Source: Actinophytocola gossypii | Lineage (GTDB): Bacteria; Actinomycetota; Actinomycetes; Mycobacteriales; Pseudonocardiaceae | Assembly (NCBI RefSeq): GCF_025165815.1 | Contig: NZ_JAFFZE010000029.1 | Coordinates: forward strand, 1 to 64,000 | Reading direction: 5' to 3' | Length of the DNA stretch: 64,000 bases | Shown here: positions 19,210 to 27,981 of the stretch, one piece after another | How positions within the stretch are numbered: the first letter of the stretch is position 1 | Layout of the letters: each line of letters begins with the position of its first letter | Made by a program: the position numbers and the translations under genes | Notes under the pieces: model-generated | What the model was told of the DNA's origin: nothing | Seen by the model: the letters and a program-made list of their open reading frames with translations, nothing else | Databases searched by the model: none

Positions 19210-20963
19210 CAGGGCAGCCCGTCGAGGAACGGGGCGTGGCTGTTCTGGAACTCCCAGCCGTAGTAGCGGTCCCAGTTGATCGACCAGGTCATCAGGCCGC
19301 GGATGGCCGGGGACGCGCCGCCGCGCAGGGTGTAGCCGCCGCAGTCGGTGTTGCGGGCCAGGCAGTCGAGGGCCTGGTGGACCTGGGCGGGCGGGGTGTA
19401 CCCGTTGCCGGCGCTGACCGCGGCCGGGGCGCCGAACGCGATCTGGTCCTCGCGCAGGCCGGGGAACGTGTGGCCGGTGTTCCCGACCGGGAAGCCGGCC
19501 TTGACCATGTCGGTCATCGCGATGTGGAAGTCGGCGCCGCCCATGGTGTGGTACTGGTTGTCCAGGCCCATCACCGGGCCGGAGTTGTAGTCCTGGACGT
19601 GCAGCACGGTCAGCGCGTCCCGCAGCGCGTGGATCACCGGCAGGTACGAGCCCCGGCGGTTGTCGCCGCCGTTGCCCGCGCCGTAGAACTGGTAGCCGAC
19701 CTGGACGAAGAACGTCTCCGGGGCCATGCTGAGGATGAAGTCGTCGCCGTAGCGGGACTTCAGGGCGCGCAGCGCGTCGATCAGGTTGACGATCACCGGG
19801 GTCGTGGGGTTGCGGAAGTCGGTGTCGCCGGGGTCCAGGTACAGCGAGTGGCCCTCGAAGTCGATGTCCAGGCCGTCGAGGCCGTACCGGTCGATGATCG
19901 CCGACACCGACGAGACGAACCGGTCCCGCGCGGCGGTCGTGGTGAGCTGAACCTGGCCTCCTGCGCCGCCGATGGAGATCAGCACCTTCTTGCCCTGGGC
20001 CTGCTTCGCCTGGATCGCGGCGGCGAACTCGGCTTCCGACTCGACGTTCGGGCACTCGGCGGCCGGGCAGAGCTGGAAGCGGATGTCGCCGGAGGTCGGG
20101 GTGGTCGGCTCGCCGAAGGCCAGGTTGACCACGTCCCACTCGGCCGGCACGTCGGCCATCCGCAGGTAGCCGGACCCGTTGGCGAAGCTGGTGTGCAGGT
20201 AACCGATCAGCGCGTGCCGGGGCAGGTCGGCGGCCTGGCAGCCGGCGGTCGTCGCGGTCACCGGGGCGCTGCGGGCCGACTCGCCGGCGGCGTTGTGCGC
20301 CACCACCGCGTAGGTGTGGGTGGAGCAGGCGGCGAGCCCGGTGAGGACGGTCGAGGTGCCGGACACGCTGGCGCGCGAGGACGTTCCCTCGTACACGCGG
20401 TAGCCGTCCGCGCCGGACACCGCGGGCCAGGACAGCGCCACCGACGACTCGGTCACCGCGCCGACGGTCGGGGCTCCCGGGGCCGCGGGCGTGCCGGGTT
20501 CGCTGCCGCCCGGACCGTCGAGGGCCACGTCGTCGGCGTGGTAGGTGCCGGCGCCGTACCAGCCGTGCAGGTACAGCTCCGCCGACGTCTGGTCGGCGCC
20601 GCTGGTGAAGGTCAGCGACAGCTCGGTGTACGCGGTCGCCGCGGTCCAGGTCGACGGCCCGCCGGCGACGCCGAGGTACACCGGGTTCCCGCGCACCCAG
20701 GCGGAGACGGAGTACGTCGTGTTCGGTCGGACGGCCACGGTCTGGGCGCAGCGGGCGTGGTCCGAGGCGGTCGCGGTGGCGGCGAGCGCGTGACCGCCCG
20801 AGCGGACCGGGCCGGTCACCACCGATCCGCCCGAGCACGTCCAGCCCGCGAGCGTCCCGGTCTCGAAGCCGGGGTTGGTCACCAGGTTCGCCGCCGAGAC
20901 GGGGGTGGCGAGCCCGAACAGGACACCGAGGGCGGCGAGAACCGCGAGTACTCGCCGCCTCAT
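19209..20963 (-). CDS. Secreted GH18 chitinase with N-terminal carbohydrate-binding and FN3 domains
   Basis: A 584-residue enzyme. A signal peptide (about 1-25) precedes a CBM4/9-like jelly-roll module (residues 26-160, starting NLVTNPGFETG), then a fibronectin type III domain (170-250) and a GH18 barrel (260-584). The catalytic DxxDxDxE motif reads DGLDIDFE. GH18 chitinases cleave chitin with retention through the substrate acetamido group. The barrel shows SIGG (about 405) and the C-terminal MTWSINWD strand typical of the family. Its ATG overlaps the stop of the other chitinase (ATGA at 20960-20963), so the two are cotranscribed and coupled. It is presumably controlled by the 12-bp repeats at 22581-22615. 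Confidence 0.92.
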   Translation of the reverse strand: MRRRVLAVLAALGVLFGLATPVSAANLVTNPGFETGTLAGWTCSGGSVVTGPVRSGGHALAATATASDHARCAQTVAVRPNTTYSVSAWVRGNPVYLGVAGGPSTWTAATAYTELSLTFTSGADQTSAELYLHGWYGAGTYHADDVALDGPGGSEPGTPAAPGAPTVGAVTESSVALSWPAVSGADGYRVYEGTSSRASVSGTSTVLTGLAACSTHTYAVVAHNAAGESARSAPVTATTAGCQAADLPRHALIGYLHTSFANGSGYLRMADVPAEWDVVNLAFGEPTTPTSGDIRFQLCPAAECPNVESEAEFAAAIQAKQAQGKKVLISIGGAGGQVQLTTTAARDRFVSSVSAIIDRYGLDGLDIDFEGHSLYLDPGDTDFRNPTTPVIVNLIDALRALKSRYGDDFILSMAPETFFVQVGYQFYGAGNGGDNRRGSYLPVIHALRDALTVLHVQDYNSGPVMGLDNQYHTMGGADFHIAMTDMVKAGFPVGNTGHTFPGLREDQIAFGAPAAVSAGNGYTPPAQVHQALDCLARNTDCGGYTLRGGASPAIRGLMTWSINWDRYYGWEFQNSHAPFLDGLP

Positions 20964-22525
20964 GGCAGCGTGTCCAGGTGCGGCGCGACCGTGCGGGCGA
21001 AGTTGTTGCCGTTGGTGACGTCCCAGTTGATCGACCACGTCATCGCGCCTCGGATGCCCGGATAGGTCCTGGGTGGTTGGAACGAGCCGCAGTTCGTGCC
21101 GCGGGCCAGGCAGTCCAGCGCGTCGGTCACTACCGAGGGCGCCACGACCCCGCCGCCGGCCGCGCCCGGTCCGGCTGGCAGGCCGACCGCGACCTGGTCG
21201 GGTCGCAGCCCGTTCTCGAGCTGGATGCAGGCGAGCGCGGTGATGAAGTCGACGCTGCCCTGGTGGTAGGCCTGCGCCTGGTCGCAGCCGAGCATCGAGC
21301 CGGAGTTGTAGAACTGCGTGTGCACCACGGTCAGGATGTCGCGGATCTCCAGCGCCAGGGCGAAGTACGAGCCGCTGGTGGACTGCATGTCGATGGTCTG
21401 CGGGGCCATCGTGATGATCAGGTCGGAGCCGACCTGACCGCGCAGGTCGCGCAGTGCCTGGGCCATGTAGGTCGGGTTCAGGCCGTTCTCCAGGTCGATG
21501 TCGACCCCGTCGAAGCCGTACTCGGCCATGATCGAACGCACGCTGTTGGCGAAGTTCGTGGCCGAGGCGGAGTCGCCGACGCTCACCCGGCCCGCCTCGC
21601 CGCCGACCGACAGGATCACCTTCTTGCCGCGCGCCTGCAACGCGGCGACGTCGGCCTTGAGCTGGGCGTTCGTGTACCCGCCGAGCGCGGTCGACAGCTC
21701 GGGGTCGACCCCGAACGTGACCTGCCCCGGCGTCGAGGTCGCCTCGGCGAACGCGACCGCGATCAGGTCGTAGGAGTCGGGCACGTCCGACAGGCGCAGC
21801 TCGGTGGCCGGGTTGACGAAGTTGTGCCAGTACCCGGTGAGGAAGTGGCGGGGCAGGTCGGCCTGCGGGCAGCCGGCCGTGGTGGCCGTGACCGGCGCGC
21901 TGCGGGCGGACTCCCCGACGTCGTTGAAGGCGGCGACCGTGTAGGTGCGGGAGGTGCACGCCGCCAGCCCGGAGACGGTGACCGAGGTGCCGGTGACCGT
22001 GGCGCGCACGGTGTCGCCCTCGTACAGCCGGTACCCGCTGGCCCCGGCGACCGCGTCCCAGCCCAGGGTGATGGCCGACGTGGTGGTCCCGGTCACCCGA
22101 ACGGTGCCCGGCGTGGCCGGAACGCCCGGTTCCGGATCGGTCCCGCCACCGCACGACTGCCCGTTGACCAGGCAGTTCGTCGGCGCGCCCGGTCCGGAGC
22201 CGATGAACCCGAAGCTCACCGAGGCGCCGGGCGCGATGGTGCCGTTGTACTCGCGGTTGGTGAAGGTGTGGTGGTTGCCGTTCGAGGTCAGCAGGGCGTC
22301 CCAGTAGGTGCCCAGCGAGGTGCCGGCGGGTAGGTCGAACTCGACCCGCCAGCCGTTGATGGTGCTGGTACCGCCGTTGGTGACGGTGATCCGGCCTTCC
22401 CAGCCCGACCCCCAGTCGGACGTCTTGACGAAGGCCGCCCGCTCCCCGGCCGCGCTCGCGACCGGCGCGACGGTACCGAGACAGGCGAGAACCATGGCGA
22501 GAACCAGAACGAGGGGACGCTTCAT
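20960..22525 (-). CDS. Secreted GH18 chitinase with CBM2-type and FN3 domains
   Basis: A 521-residue enzyme. A signal peptide (1-27) is followed by a CBM2-like module (WEGRITVTNGGTSTINGW with two bracketing Cys), a FN3 domain and a GH18 barrel with catalytic DGVDIDLE. The FN3 and catalytic domains resemble those of the next gene, but the binding modules differ (CBM2 against CBM4/9-like), so the pair probably attacks different chitin surfaces. I chose ATG 22525 because GGAGG lies 6 nt upstream; a GTG at 22570 would extend past it. It is the first gene of the chitinase pair, with tandem TNGACTAGACA-type boxes 56-90 bp upstream. Confidence 0.93.
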   Translation of the reverse strand: MKRPLVLVLAMVLACLGTVAPVASAAGERAAFVKTSDWGSGWEGRITVTNGGTSTINGWRVEFDLPAGTSLGTYWDALLTSNGNHHTFTNREYNGTIAPGASVSFGFIGSGPGAPTNCLVNGQSCGGGTDPEPGVPATPGTVRVTGTTTSAITLGWDAVAGASGYRLYEGDTVRATVTGTSVTVSGLAACTSRTYTVAAFNDVGESARSAPVTATTAGCPQADLPRHFLTGYWHNFVNPATELRLSDVPDSYDLIAVAFAEATSTPGQVTFGVDPELSTALGGYTNAQLKADVAALQARGKKVILSVGGEAGRVSVGDSASATNFANSVRSIMAEYGFDGVDIDLENGLNPTYMAQALRDLRGQVGSDLIITMAPQTIDMQSTSGSYFALALEIRDILTVVHTQFYNSGSMLGCDQAQAYHQGSVDFITALACIQLENGLRPDQVAVGLPAGPGAAGGGVVAPSVVTDALDCLARGTNCGSFQPPRTYPGIRGAMTWSINWDVTNGNNFARTVAPHLDTLP

Positions 22526-22580
22526 CGCTGACCTCCACGAGTACGCGCGGCGAGCAGGGAGGCACCGCACGTTAGCTAAA

Positions 22581-22615
22581 TGTCTAGACCAATGACCGGC
22601 CGTTGTCTAGTCCAA
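22581..22615 (-). promoter_or_regulatory. Tandem 12-bp chitinase-promoter repeats, DasR-like sites
   Basis: Read toward the chitinases, TTGGACTAGACA (22615-22604) and TTGGTCTAGACA (22592-22581) are direct repeats 23 bp apart. They match the 12-bp direct repeats of Streptomyces chitinase promoters and the core of the DasR element (TGGTCTAGACCA). DasR releases such sites when glucosamine-6-phosphate or GlcNAc-6-phosphate accumulates. No dasR gene is in the window. Confidence 0.65.
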
Positions 22616-22658
22616 TTTGCCCCGGGAATGCCGGACTCGGGATGCTTGTTGACGGGGG

Positions 22659-22680
22659 TAGTTGAAGACGCAACTAGTTG
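22659..22680 (+). promoter_or_regulatory. Nested palindromes before the CE1758-like monooxygenase
   Basis: TAGTTG (22659-22664) and CAACTA (22671-22676) form an inverted repeat, and CAACTAGTTG (22671-22680) is itself a perfect palindrome. A TTGACG (22649-22654) could be the -35 element. The palindromes would cover the -10 and start region, so an operator for an unlinked regulator is plausible. Confidence 0.4.
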
Positions 22681-22695
22681 AGGGTGATGAGAGTG

Positions 22696-23784
22696 ATGCA
22701 GTTCGGGATCTTCACGGTCGGGGACGTGACCACGGATCCGACGACCGGGCGGACGGTCAGCGAGTACGAGCGGATCAAGTCGATGGTGACGATCGCCCTC
22801 AAGGCGGAGGAGGTCGGGCTGGACGTGTTCGCGACCGGCGAGCACCACAATCCGCCGTTCGTGCCGTCGTCGCCGACGACGATGCTCGGGTACGTCGCGG
22901 CGCGGACCGAGCGGCTGATCCTGTCCACCTCGACCACGCTGATCACCACGAACGACCCGGTCAAGATCGCCGAGGACTTCGCGATGTTGCAGCACCTCGC
23001 CGACGGGCGGGTGGACGTGATGATGGGGCGGGGGAACACCGGGCCCGTCTACCCCTGGTTCGGGCAGGACATCCGGCAGGGGATCCCGCTGGCGATCGAG
23101 AACTACGCGCTGCTGCACGAGCTGTGGCGCAAGGACGTCGTCGACTGGGAGGGGCGGTTCCGGACCCCGCTGCAGGGCTTCACCTCGACTCCGCGCCCGC
23201 TCGACGGCGTGCCGCCGTTCGTGTGGCACGGGTCGATTCGCAGCCCGGAGATCGCCGAGCAGGCCGCCTACTACGGCGACGGGTTCTTCGCCAACAACAT
23301 CTTCTGGCCCAAGGAGCACTACATGCGCCTGATCGGGCTGTACCGGCAGCGCTACGCCCACTACGGGCACGGCACCCCGGAACAGGCCATCGTCGGGCTC
23401 GGTGGGCAGGTGTTCATGCGGAAGAACTCCCAGGACGCGGTGAACGAGTTCCGGCCGTACTTCGACAACGCGCCGGTGTACGGGCACGGACCATCACTGG
23501 AGGACTTCATGGCGCAGACGCCGCTGACCGTCGGCAGCCCGCAGCAGGTGATCGACCGGACGCTCGGGTTCCGCGAGCACTTCGGCGACTACCAGCGGCA
23601 GCTGTTCCTGATGGACCACGCCGGGCTGCCGCTGAAGACCGTGCTGGAGCAGCTGGACATCCTCGGCGAGGAGGTCGTCCCGGTGCTGCGCGAGGAGTTC
23701 GCCGTCGGGCGGCCGGCCGAGGTGCCGGACGCGCCGACGCACGCCTCGCTGAAGGCCGCCGCGCGGGAGGTGTCGGTCGGATGA
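22696..23784 (+). CDS. FMN-dependent luciferase-like monooxygenase, CE1758 family
   Basis: A 362-residue LLM-class flavin monooxygenase. It begins MQFGIFTVGDVTTDPTTG, and GEHHNPPF with the TIM-barrel strands ILSTSTTLITTNDP and GRVDVMMGRGNTGP is characteristic of the CE1758 family. These enzymes use reduced FMN supplied by a partner reductase, and the next gene encodes exactly that (CE1759 family, ATGA overlap at 23781). The substrate is unknown. Start alternatives are GTG 22684 and ATG 22687; I chose ATG 22696 by similarity to family N-termini. It is divergent from the chitinases across about 170 bp. Confidence 0.87.
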   Translation: MQFGIFTVGDVTTDPTTGRTVSEYERIKSMVTIALKAEEVGLDVFATGEHHNPPFVPSSPTTMLGYVAARTERLILSTSTTLITTNDPVKIAEDFAMLQHLADGRVDVMMGRGNTGPVYPWFGQDIRQGIPLAIENYALLHELWRKDVVDWEGRFRTPLQGFTSTPRPLDGVPPFVWHGSIRSPEIAEQAAYYGDGFFANNIFWPKEHYMRLIGLYRQRYAHYGHGTPEQAIVGLGGQVFMRKNSQDAVNEFRPYFDNAPVYGHGPSLEDFMAQTPLTVGSPQQVIDRTLGFREHFGDYQRQLFLMDHAGLPLKTVLEQLDILGEEVVPVLREEFAVGRPAEVPDAPTHASLKAAAREVSVG

Positions 23785-24389
23785 GGACGCTCGCCGTGGT
23801 GTCGGCCGGCGTGACCGTGCCGTCGTCGACCAGGCTGCTCGCCGACCGCCTCGCCGCGGCGGTCGGTGGGCAGACCGAGGTGTCGGTGGAGGTGGTGGAG
23901 CTGCGTGAGCTGGCCACCGACATCGCGCAGAACATGGTCACCGGGTTCCCGAGCCCTCGGCTCGCGGCCGCCATCGAGCAGGTGACCGGGGCGGACGGGG
24001 TGATCGCGGCCACCCCGATCTTCACCGCCTCGTACTCGGGGCTGTTCAAGTCGTTCTTCGACGTGGTCGAGCACGACGCGCTGGTGGGCAAGCCGGTGCT
24101 GATCGCGGCGACCGGTGGCACGGCCCGGCACTCGCTGGCGCTGGAGCACGCGCTGCGGCCGATGTTCACCTACCTGCGCGCGGTCGTGGTGCCGACGGCG
24201 GTGTACGCCGCGTCGGAGGACTGGGCGTCCGCGGGCGGCGACGACCTGGCGCACCGGATCGCCCGCGCGGCCGGCGAGCTGGTCGAGCTGATGACCGGGC
24301 GCCCGCCGTCCGCCGCCCCGCCGGAGGAGCAGGTGATCCCGTTCGAACAGCAGTTGGCCGCCCTGCGGCTGCCGCGCGAGCGGGAGTGA
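23781..24389 (+). CDS. FMN reductase, CE1759 family
   Basis: A 202-residue flavodoxin-fold NAD(P)H:FMN reductase (phosphate-binding SAGVTVPSSTRLLADRL, then GVIAATPIFTASYSGLFKSFFD). It would deliver FMNH2 to the monooxygenase encoded just upstream; the ATGA overlap implies coupled synthesis. The C-terminus (EEQVIPFEQQLAAL) is typical of this family. It ends 40 nt before the convergent amidase gene. Confidence 0.87.
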   Translation: MRTLAVVSAGVTVPSSTRLLADRLAAAVGGQTEVSVEVVELRELATDIAQNMVTGFPSPRLAAAIEQVTGADGVIAATPIFTASYSGLFKSFFDVVEHDALVGKPVLIAATGGTARHSLALEHALRPMFTYLRAVVVPTAVYAASEDWASAGGDDLAHRIARAAGELVELMTGRPPSAAPPEEQVIPFEQQLAALRLPRERE

Positions 24390-24428
24390 CGGAGGCCGGG
24401 GCGGGCGCCGCCCCGGTCTCGAACACGG

Positions 24429-26444
24429 TCAGAAACTGGTCTCGCCGGGCAGGCCGAAGTAGTCGTGCCACTTGGCGCCGCCGAGGAAGCCGGTGCCGTT
24501 GGAACGCGCCGTGTAGACGTCGGCCAGGTCGTTGTGGGTGAACGTCACGATGTCGTCCAGGCCGTCGCCGTCGAAGTCACCGGTGTACGGGAACTCGCCG
24601 GCCAGGCCGAAGAAGTCGTTCCACTTCTGCTCGGTGCCGGTGAAGCCGGAACCGTTCGACATGGCCACGTACACGTCCGCCGCCGCGTTCGTGGTGAATG
24701 TGGCGATGTCGGCCATGCCGTCGCCGTTGAAGTCGCCGACCCTGGGCTGCTCGCCGCCGACGGCGAACCAGTCGTGCCACTTGGCGCTGCCGCCGAAGCC
24801 CGTTCCGGTCGACAGGGCCACGTAGACGTCGGCGAGCGTGCCGCGGGTGAAGACCACGATGTCGTCCCGGCCGTCGCCGTTGACGTCGGCCACGCCCGGG
24901 TACTCGCCGGCGATGCCGAAGAAGTCGTGCCACTTCACCCCGGGGCCGAACGACGTGCCGTTGGACAGGGCCACGTACACGTCGGCCGCCGCGTTGCGGG
25001 TGAACGTGACGATGTCGTCCAGGCCGTCGCCGTTGACGTCACCGACCGACGGGACCTCGCCGTTCAGCGAGAAGTAGTCGTGCCACTTGACGCCCGGCCC
25101 GAACGACGAGCCGTTCGACAGCGCGACGTAGACGTCCGCGAGCGAGCCGTGGGTGAACGTGACGATGTCGTCCATGCCGTCGCCGTTGAAGTCCCCGGTC
25201 AACGGGGTCTCGCCGGACAGCGCGAACCGGTCGTGCCACTTCACCGACGTGCCGGAGAAGCCCGAGCCCGACGACAGGGCGACGTAGACGTCGTCCAGCG
25301 GGCCGTGGGTGAACGTGACGATGTCGTCCATGCCGTCACCGTTGAAGTCCGTCGACGATCCCGTGTAGACACCGGACGACGAGCTGCCGCCGTTCACCAG
25401 GTCCAGGTAGTAGTCCCAGTTCCAGTGCGGGCCAGGGTCGGTGTGGTCGTTGCCCGGCACCTCGTTGTGGCCGACGATCCCCTGGCGGTTCTTCGGGATC
25501 CCGTGCCGGTCGGCGAGCCAGCGGGACAGCGCCGCCGACGACCGGTACATCGAGTCGGTGAACCACGACGGGTTGTCGACGAAGCCCTCGTGCTCGATGC
25601 CGAGCGTTCTCGGGTTCGCCGAGCGCGCGTGGTACGCGGTGTCGCCGTCGCGCACCATCTGGGTGACCTCGCCGTTGGACGACTTCACCACGTAGTGCGC
25701 GCTGACCCCGGACGCCGGGTTCTGGAACCAGCTGATCGTGCCGGCGTACGAGCCCTGGGTCACGTGCACCACGATCTGGTCGATCGCCGCCGACCGGCCG
25801 TTGGCGTAGTTGCCGCTGTGCGCGGGGATCCACCGGGAGTCCGGGTAGTCCATGCCCTGCGCCGACACGTCCTCGCGGGCCGCCGGGGCGGGCAGCCCGG
25901 GGTGCGCCGGCACGCCGACCAGCTCGCCGTCGGGCGTGCGGGTCTGCAGGCCGGCGCGGAGCAGGTCGTACACGGTGCCGGCGTACATCGCGGCCACCGA
26001 GTCGTCGGCGGCGCCGCTGTAGTCCTCGACCACCGGGAGCCACGCGGCCAGGTCGTCGCGGTCGGCGCCGGACATGCCGGCGTCGTCGGCGAGCGAGCGC
26101 AGCACGGCGGCGCCGCCGCGCACGTTGGCCGCCCGGTCGGCCTTCAGCTCGGCGACCGGCTCGCCGGTCAGCTCAGCGGCCAGTTCGAGGGTCTGCCGCT
26201 TCGGGTTGCTCACCAGGTGCATCACGCCGTACCCGTTGTCCTGACTGGGTTTCCCGGCGTGTCCGTCCAGGTGCGTCTCGCCGTGGCCGACGGCGACGAG
26301 CAGGTCGCGCGGGACGTCGAACTCCTCGGCGGCGCCGGCGAACGCGGCGTTCAGGCCGTCGGCTTCAGCGGCCTGGGCTGGCCAGGCGGCCAGGCCGAGC
26401 GTGGTCAGGGTCGCCGCGCCGAGCGCGAGCAATCGTCTGCTCAT
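24429..26444 (-). CDS. Secreted N-acetylmuramoyl-L-alanine amidase with six FG-GAP repeats
   Basis: A 671-residue exported protein. A signal peptide (1-25) is followed by a helical lysozyme/transglycosylase-like region (30-170, VAVGHGETHLDG). An Amidase_2 domain (about 200-350) has zinc ligands in IVVHVTQG and NDHTDPGPHWNWD, and the SAHYVV, HARSANPRTLGIEHEG motifs. It should cut the amide between MurNAc and the stem peptide. Residues 366-671 are six repeats of about 50 residues with calcium loops DxNGDGxDD and a KWHDxF signature, expected to fold as a beta-propeller for binding. The same module is fused to the next three secreted proteins upstream. Confidence 0.92.
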   Translation of the reverse strand: MSRRLLALGAATLTTLGLAAWPAQAAEADGLNAAFAGAAEEFDVPRDLLVAVGHGETHLDGHAGKPSQDNGYGVMHLVSNPKRQTLELAAELTGEPVAELKADRAANVRGGAAVLRSLADDAGMSGADRDDLAAWLPVVEDYSGAADDSVAAMYAGTVYDLLRAGLQTRTPDGELVGVPAHPGLPAPAAREDVSAQGMDYPDSRWIPAHSGNYANGRSAAIDQIVVHVTQGSYAGTISWFQNPASGVSAHYVVKSSNGEVTQMVRDGDTAYHARSANPRTLGIEHEGFVDNPSWFTDSMYRSSAALSRWLADRHGIPKNRQGIVGHNEVPGNDHTDPGPHWNWDYYLDLVNGGSSSSGVYTGSSTDFNGDGMDDIVTFTHGPLDDVYVALSSGSGFSGTSVKWHDRFALSGETPLTGDFNGDGMDDIVTFTHGSLADVYVALSNGSSFGPGVKWHDYFSLNGEVPSVGDVNGDGLDDIVTFTRNAAADVYVALSNGTSFGPGVKWHDFFGIAGEYPGVADVNGDGRDDIVVFTRGTLADVYVALSTGTGFGGSAKWHDWFAVGGEQPRVGDFNGDGMADIATFTTNAAADVYVAMSNGSGFTGTEQKWNDFFGLAGEFPYTGDFDGDGLDDIVTFTHNDLADVYTARSNGTGFLGGAKWHDYFGLPGETSF
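24981..25173. repeat. 193-bp stretch identical to 27008-27200
   Basis: This part of the amidase FG-GAP module and the matching part of the neighbouring gene (27008-27200) read identically over 193 bp, while flanking blades differ. That suggests recent gene conversion or duplication. Confidence 0.85.
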
Positions 26445-26455
26445 GGGAACCTCTC

Positions 26456-27949
26456 TCAGAAGCTGGTCTCACCAGCGAGGCCGAAGAAGTCGTGCCACTT
26501 GGCGCCGCCGAGGAAGCCGGTGCCGGTGGAGCGCGCGGTGTAGACGTCGGCGAGGCTGTTGTGGGTGAACGTGACGATGTCGTCCAGGCCGTCGCCGTCG
26601 AAGTCGCCGGTGTAGGGGAACTCGCCGGCGAGCGCGAAGAAGTCGTTCCACTTCTGCTCGGTGCCGGTGAAGCCCGAGCCGTTCGACAGCGCGACGAACA
26701 CGTCGGCTGCGGCGTTCGTGGTGAACGTGGCGATGTCGGCCATGCCGTCGCCGTTGAAGTCGCCGATCCGCGGCAGCTCCCCGCCGACCGCGAACCAGTC
26801 GTGCCACTTGGCGCTGCCACCGAACCCGCTGCCGTTCGACAGCGCCACGTACACGTCGGCGAGGTCGCCCCGGGTGAACACCACGATGTCGTCCCGGCCG
26901 TCGCCGTTCACGTCGGCCACGCCCGGGTACTCGCCGGCCAGGCCGAAGAAGTCGTGCCACTTGATCCCCGGCCCGAACCCGGAGCCGGTGGACAGCGCCA
27001 CGTAGACGTCGGCCGCCGCGTTGCGGGTGAACGTGACGATGTCGTCCAGGCCGTCGCCGTTGACGTCACCGACCGACGGGACCTCGCCGTTCAGCGAGAA
27101 GTAGTCGTGCCACTTGACGCCCGGCCCGAACGACGAGCCGTTCGACAGCGCGACGTAGACGTCCGCGAGCGAGCCGTGGGTGAACGTGACGATGTCGTCC
27201 TTGCCGTCGCCGTTGAAGTCCCCGGTCAGCGGGGTCTCGCCGGTGAGGGCGAACCGGTCGTGCCACTTCACCGAGGTGCCGTCGAACCCGGCTCCGGTGG
27301 ACAGGGCGACGTAGACGTCGTCGAGCGGGCCGTGGGTGAAGGTCACGATGTCGTCCCGGCCGTCGCCGTCGAAGTCGGTCGACGAGCCGGTGAACACCCT
27401 CGGGCTGATCATGCCGGCCGCCTCGGCCAGCATCGCACGAGCCTTGCCCTCGGCCTGGTCGTAGCGCTCCGGGCAGCACGAGCGCTGCACGCTCTGCGCG
27501 AGCTGGCCGGCGGTGTAGTGCGGGTACTTCGGCTCGTTGGCCTGGGCCTGGATGAAGAACTGGGTGGCCGCGTACGGCACCTGCATGATCTGCTCCGGCG
27601 TGCCCCAGCCCTGGCTTGGCCGCTGCTGGAACACGCCGAGCGAGTCCTTGTCGCCGCACGGCAGGTTGTTCATGTGCGACTCGACCCAGCCCGCCTCGAA
27701 CGCGGCCAGCATGACCTTGTCCGAGACGTTCCGGTCGAGCCCCACCTGGTAGACGGTGCGGATGACGTTCGGATCGTGGTTGGGCGGGATGCTGGGGCAG
27801 GCATGAGGGTTCACGCTCAGCGGCACGTGGTCGCCGGTCGGGGGCGCCGGCGGTGGTGCGGCGGTCGCGGGGGCGGTGAGCATGCCGAGGACCAGTGCCG
27901 CGGCCGCCAGCGCGGTCACCGCTCCCCGGACGGGTCTGTACCTGGACAT
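26456..27949 (-). CDS. Secreted lytic-transglycosylase-like protein with six FG-GAP repeats
   Basis: A 497-residue exported protein: signal peptide (1-30), then a small helical domain (about 55-185) with [33 protein letters not shown]. Its Glu and following SLGVFQQRP are typical of the lysozyme-like fold of actinobacterial resuscitation/transglycosylase proteins, which cleave the glycan strands of peptidoglycan. Residues 192-497 carry six FG-GAP calcium repeats in the same order as the amidase gene. It sits 11 nt upstream of the amidase gene on the same strand. A LacI-like half site (27972-27981) lies just upstream. Confidence 0.87.
   Translation of the reverse strand: MSRYRPVRGAVTALAAAALVLGMLTAPATAAPPPAPPTGDHVPLSVNPHACPSIPPNHDPNVIRTVYQVGLDRNVSDKVMLAAFEAGWVESHMNNLPCGDKDSLGVFQQRPSQGWGTPEQIMQVPYAATQFFIQAQANEPKYPHYTAGQLAQSVQRSCCPERYDQAEGKARAMLAEAAGMISPRVFTGSSTDFDGDGRDDIVTFTHGPLDDVYVALSTGAGFDGTSVKWHDRFALTGETPLTGDFNGDGKDDIVTFTHGSLADVYVALSNGSSFGPGVKWHDYFSLNGEVPSVGDVNGDGLDDIVTFTRNAAADVYVALSTGSGFGPGIKWHDFFGLAGEYPGVADVNGDGRDDIVVFTRGDLADVYVALSNGSGFGGSAKWHDWFAVGGELPRIGDFNGDGMADIATFTTNAAADVFVALSNGSGFTGTEQKWNDFFALAGEFPYTGDFDGDGLDDIVTFTHNSLADVYTARSTGTGFLGGAKWHDFFGLAGETSF
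27008..27200. repeat. 193-bp stretch identical to 24981-25173
   Basis: Second copy of the identical FG-GAP coding segment, in the transglycosylase-like gene. See the entry at 24981. Confidence 0.85.
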
Positions 27950-27971
27950 GTGCAGGGTGTCCTTCCAGGAA

Positions 27972-27981
27972 ATCGTTTACG
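27972..27981. promoter_or_regulatory. AATCGTTTAC motif shared with the GH172 promoter
   Basis: AATCGTTTAC lies in the 32-bp gap before the transglycosylase-like gene. Its reverse complement is the core of the palindrome at 32837-32854 before the GH172 gene. LacI-family operators often look like this, so joint control of the cluster is possible. Confidence 0.4.
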
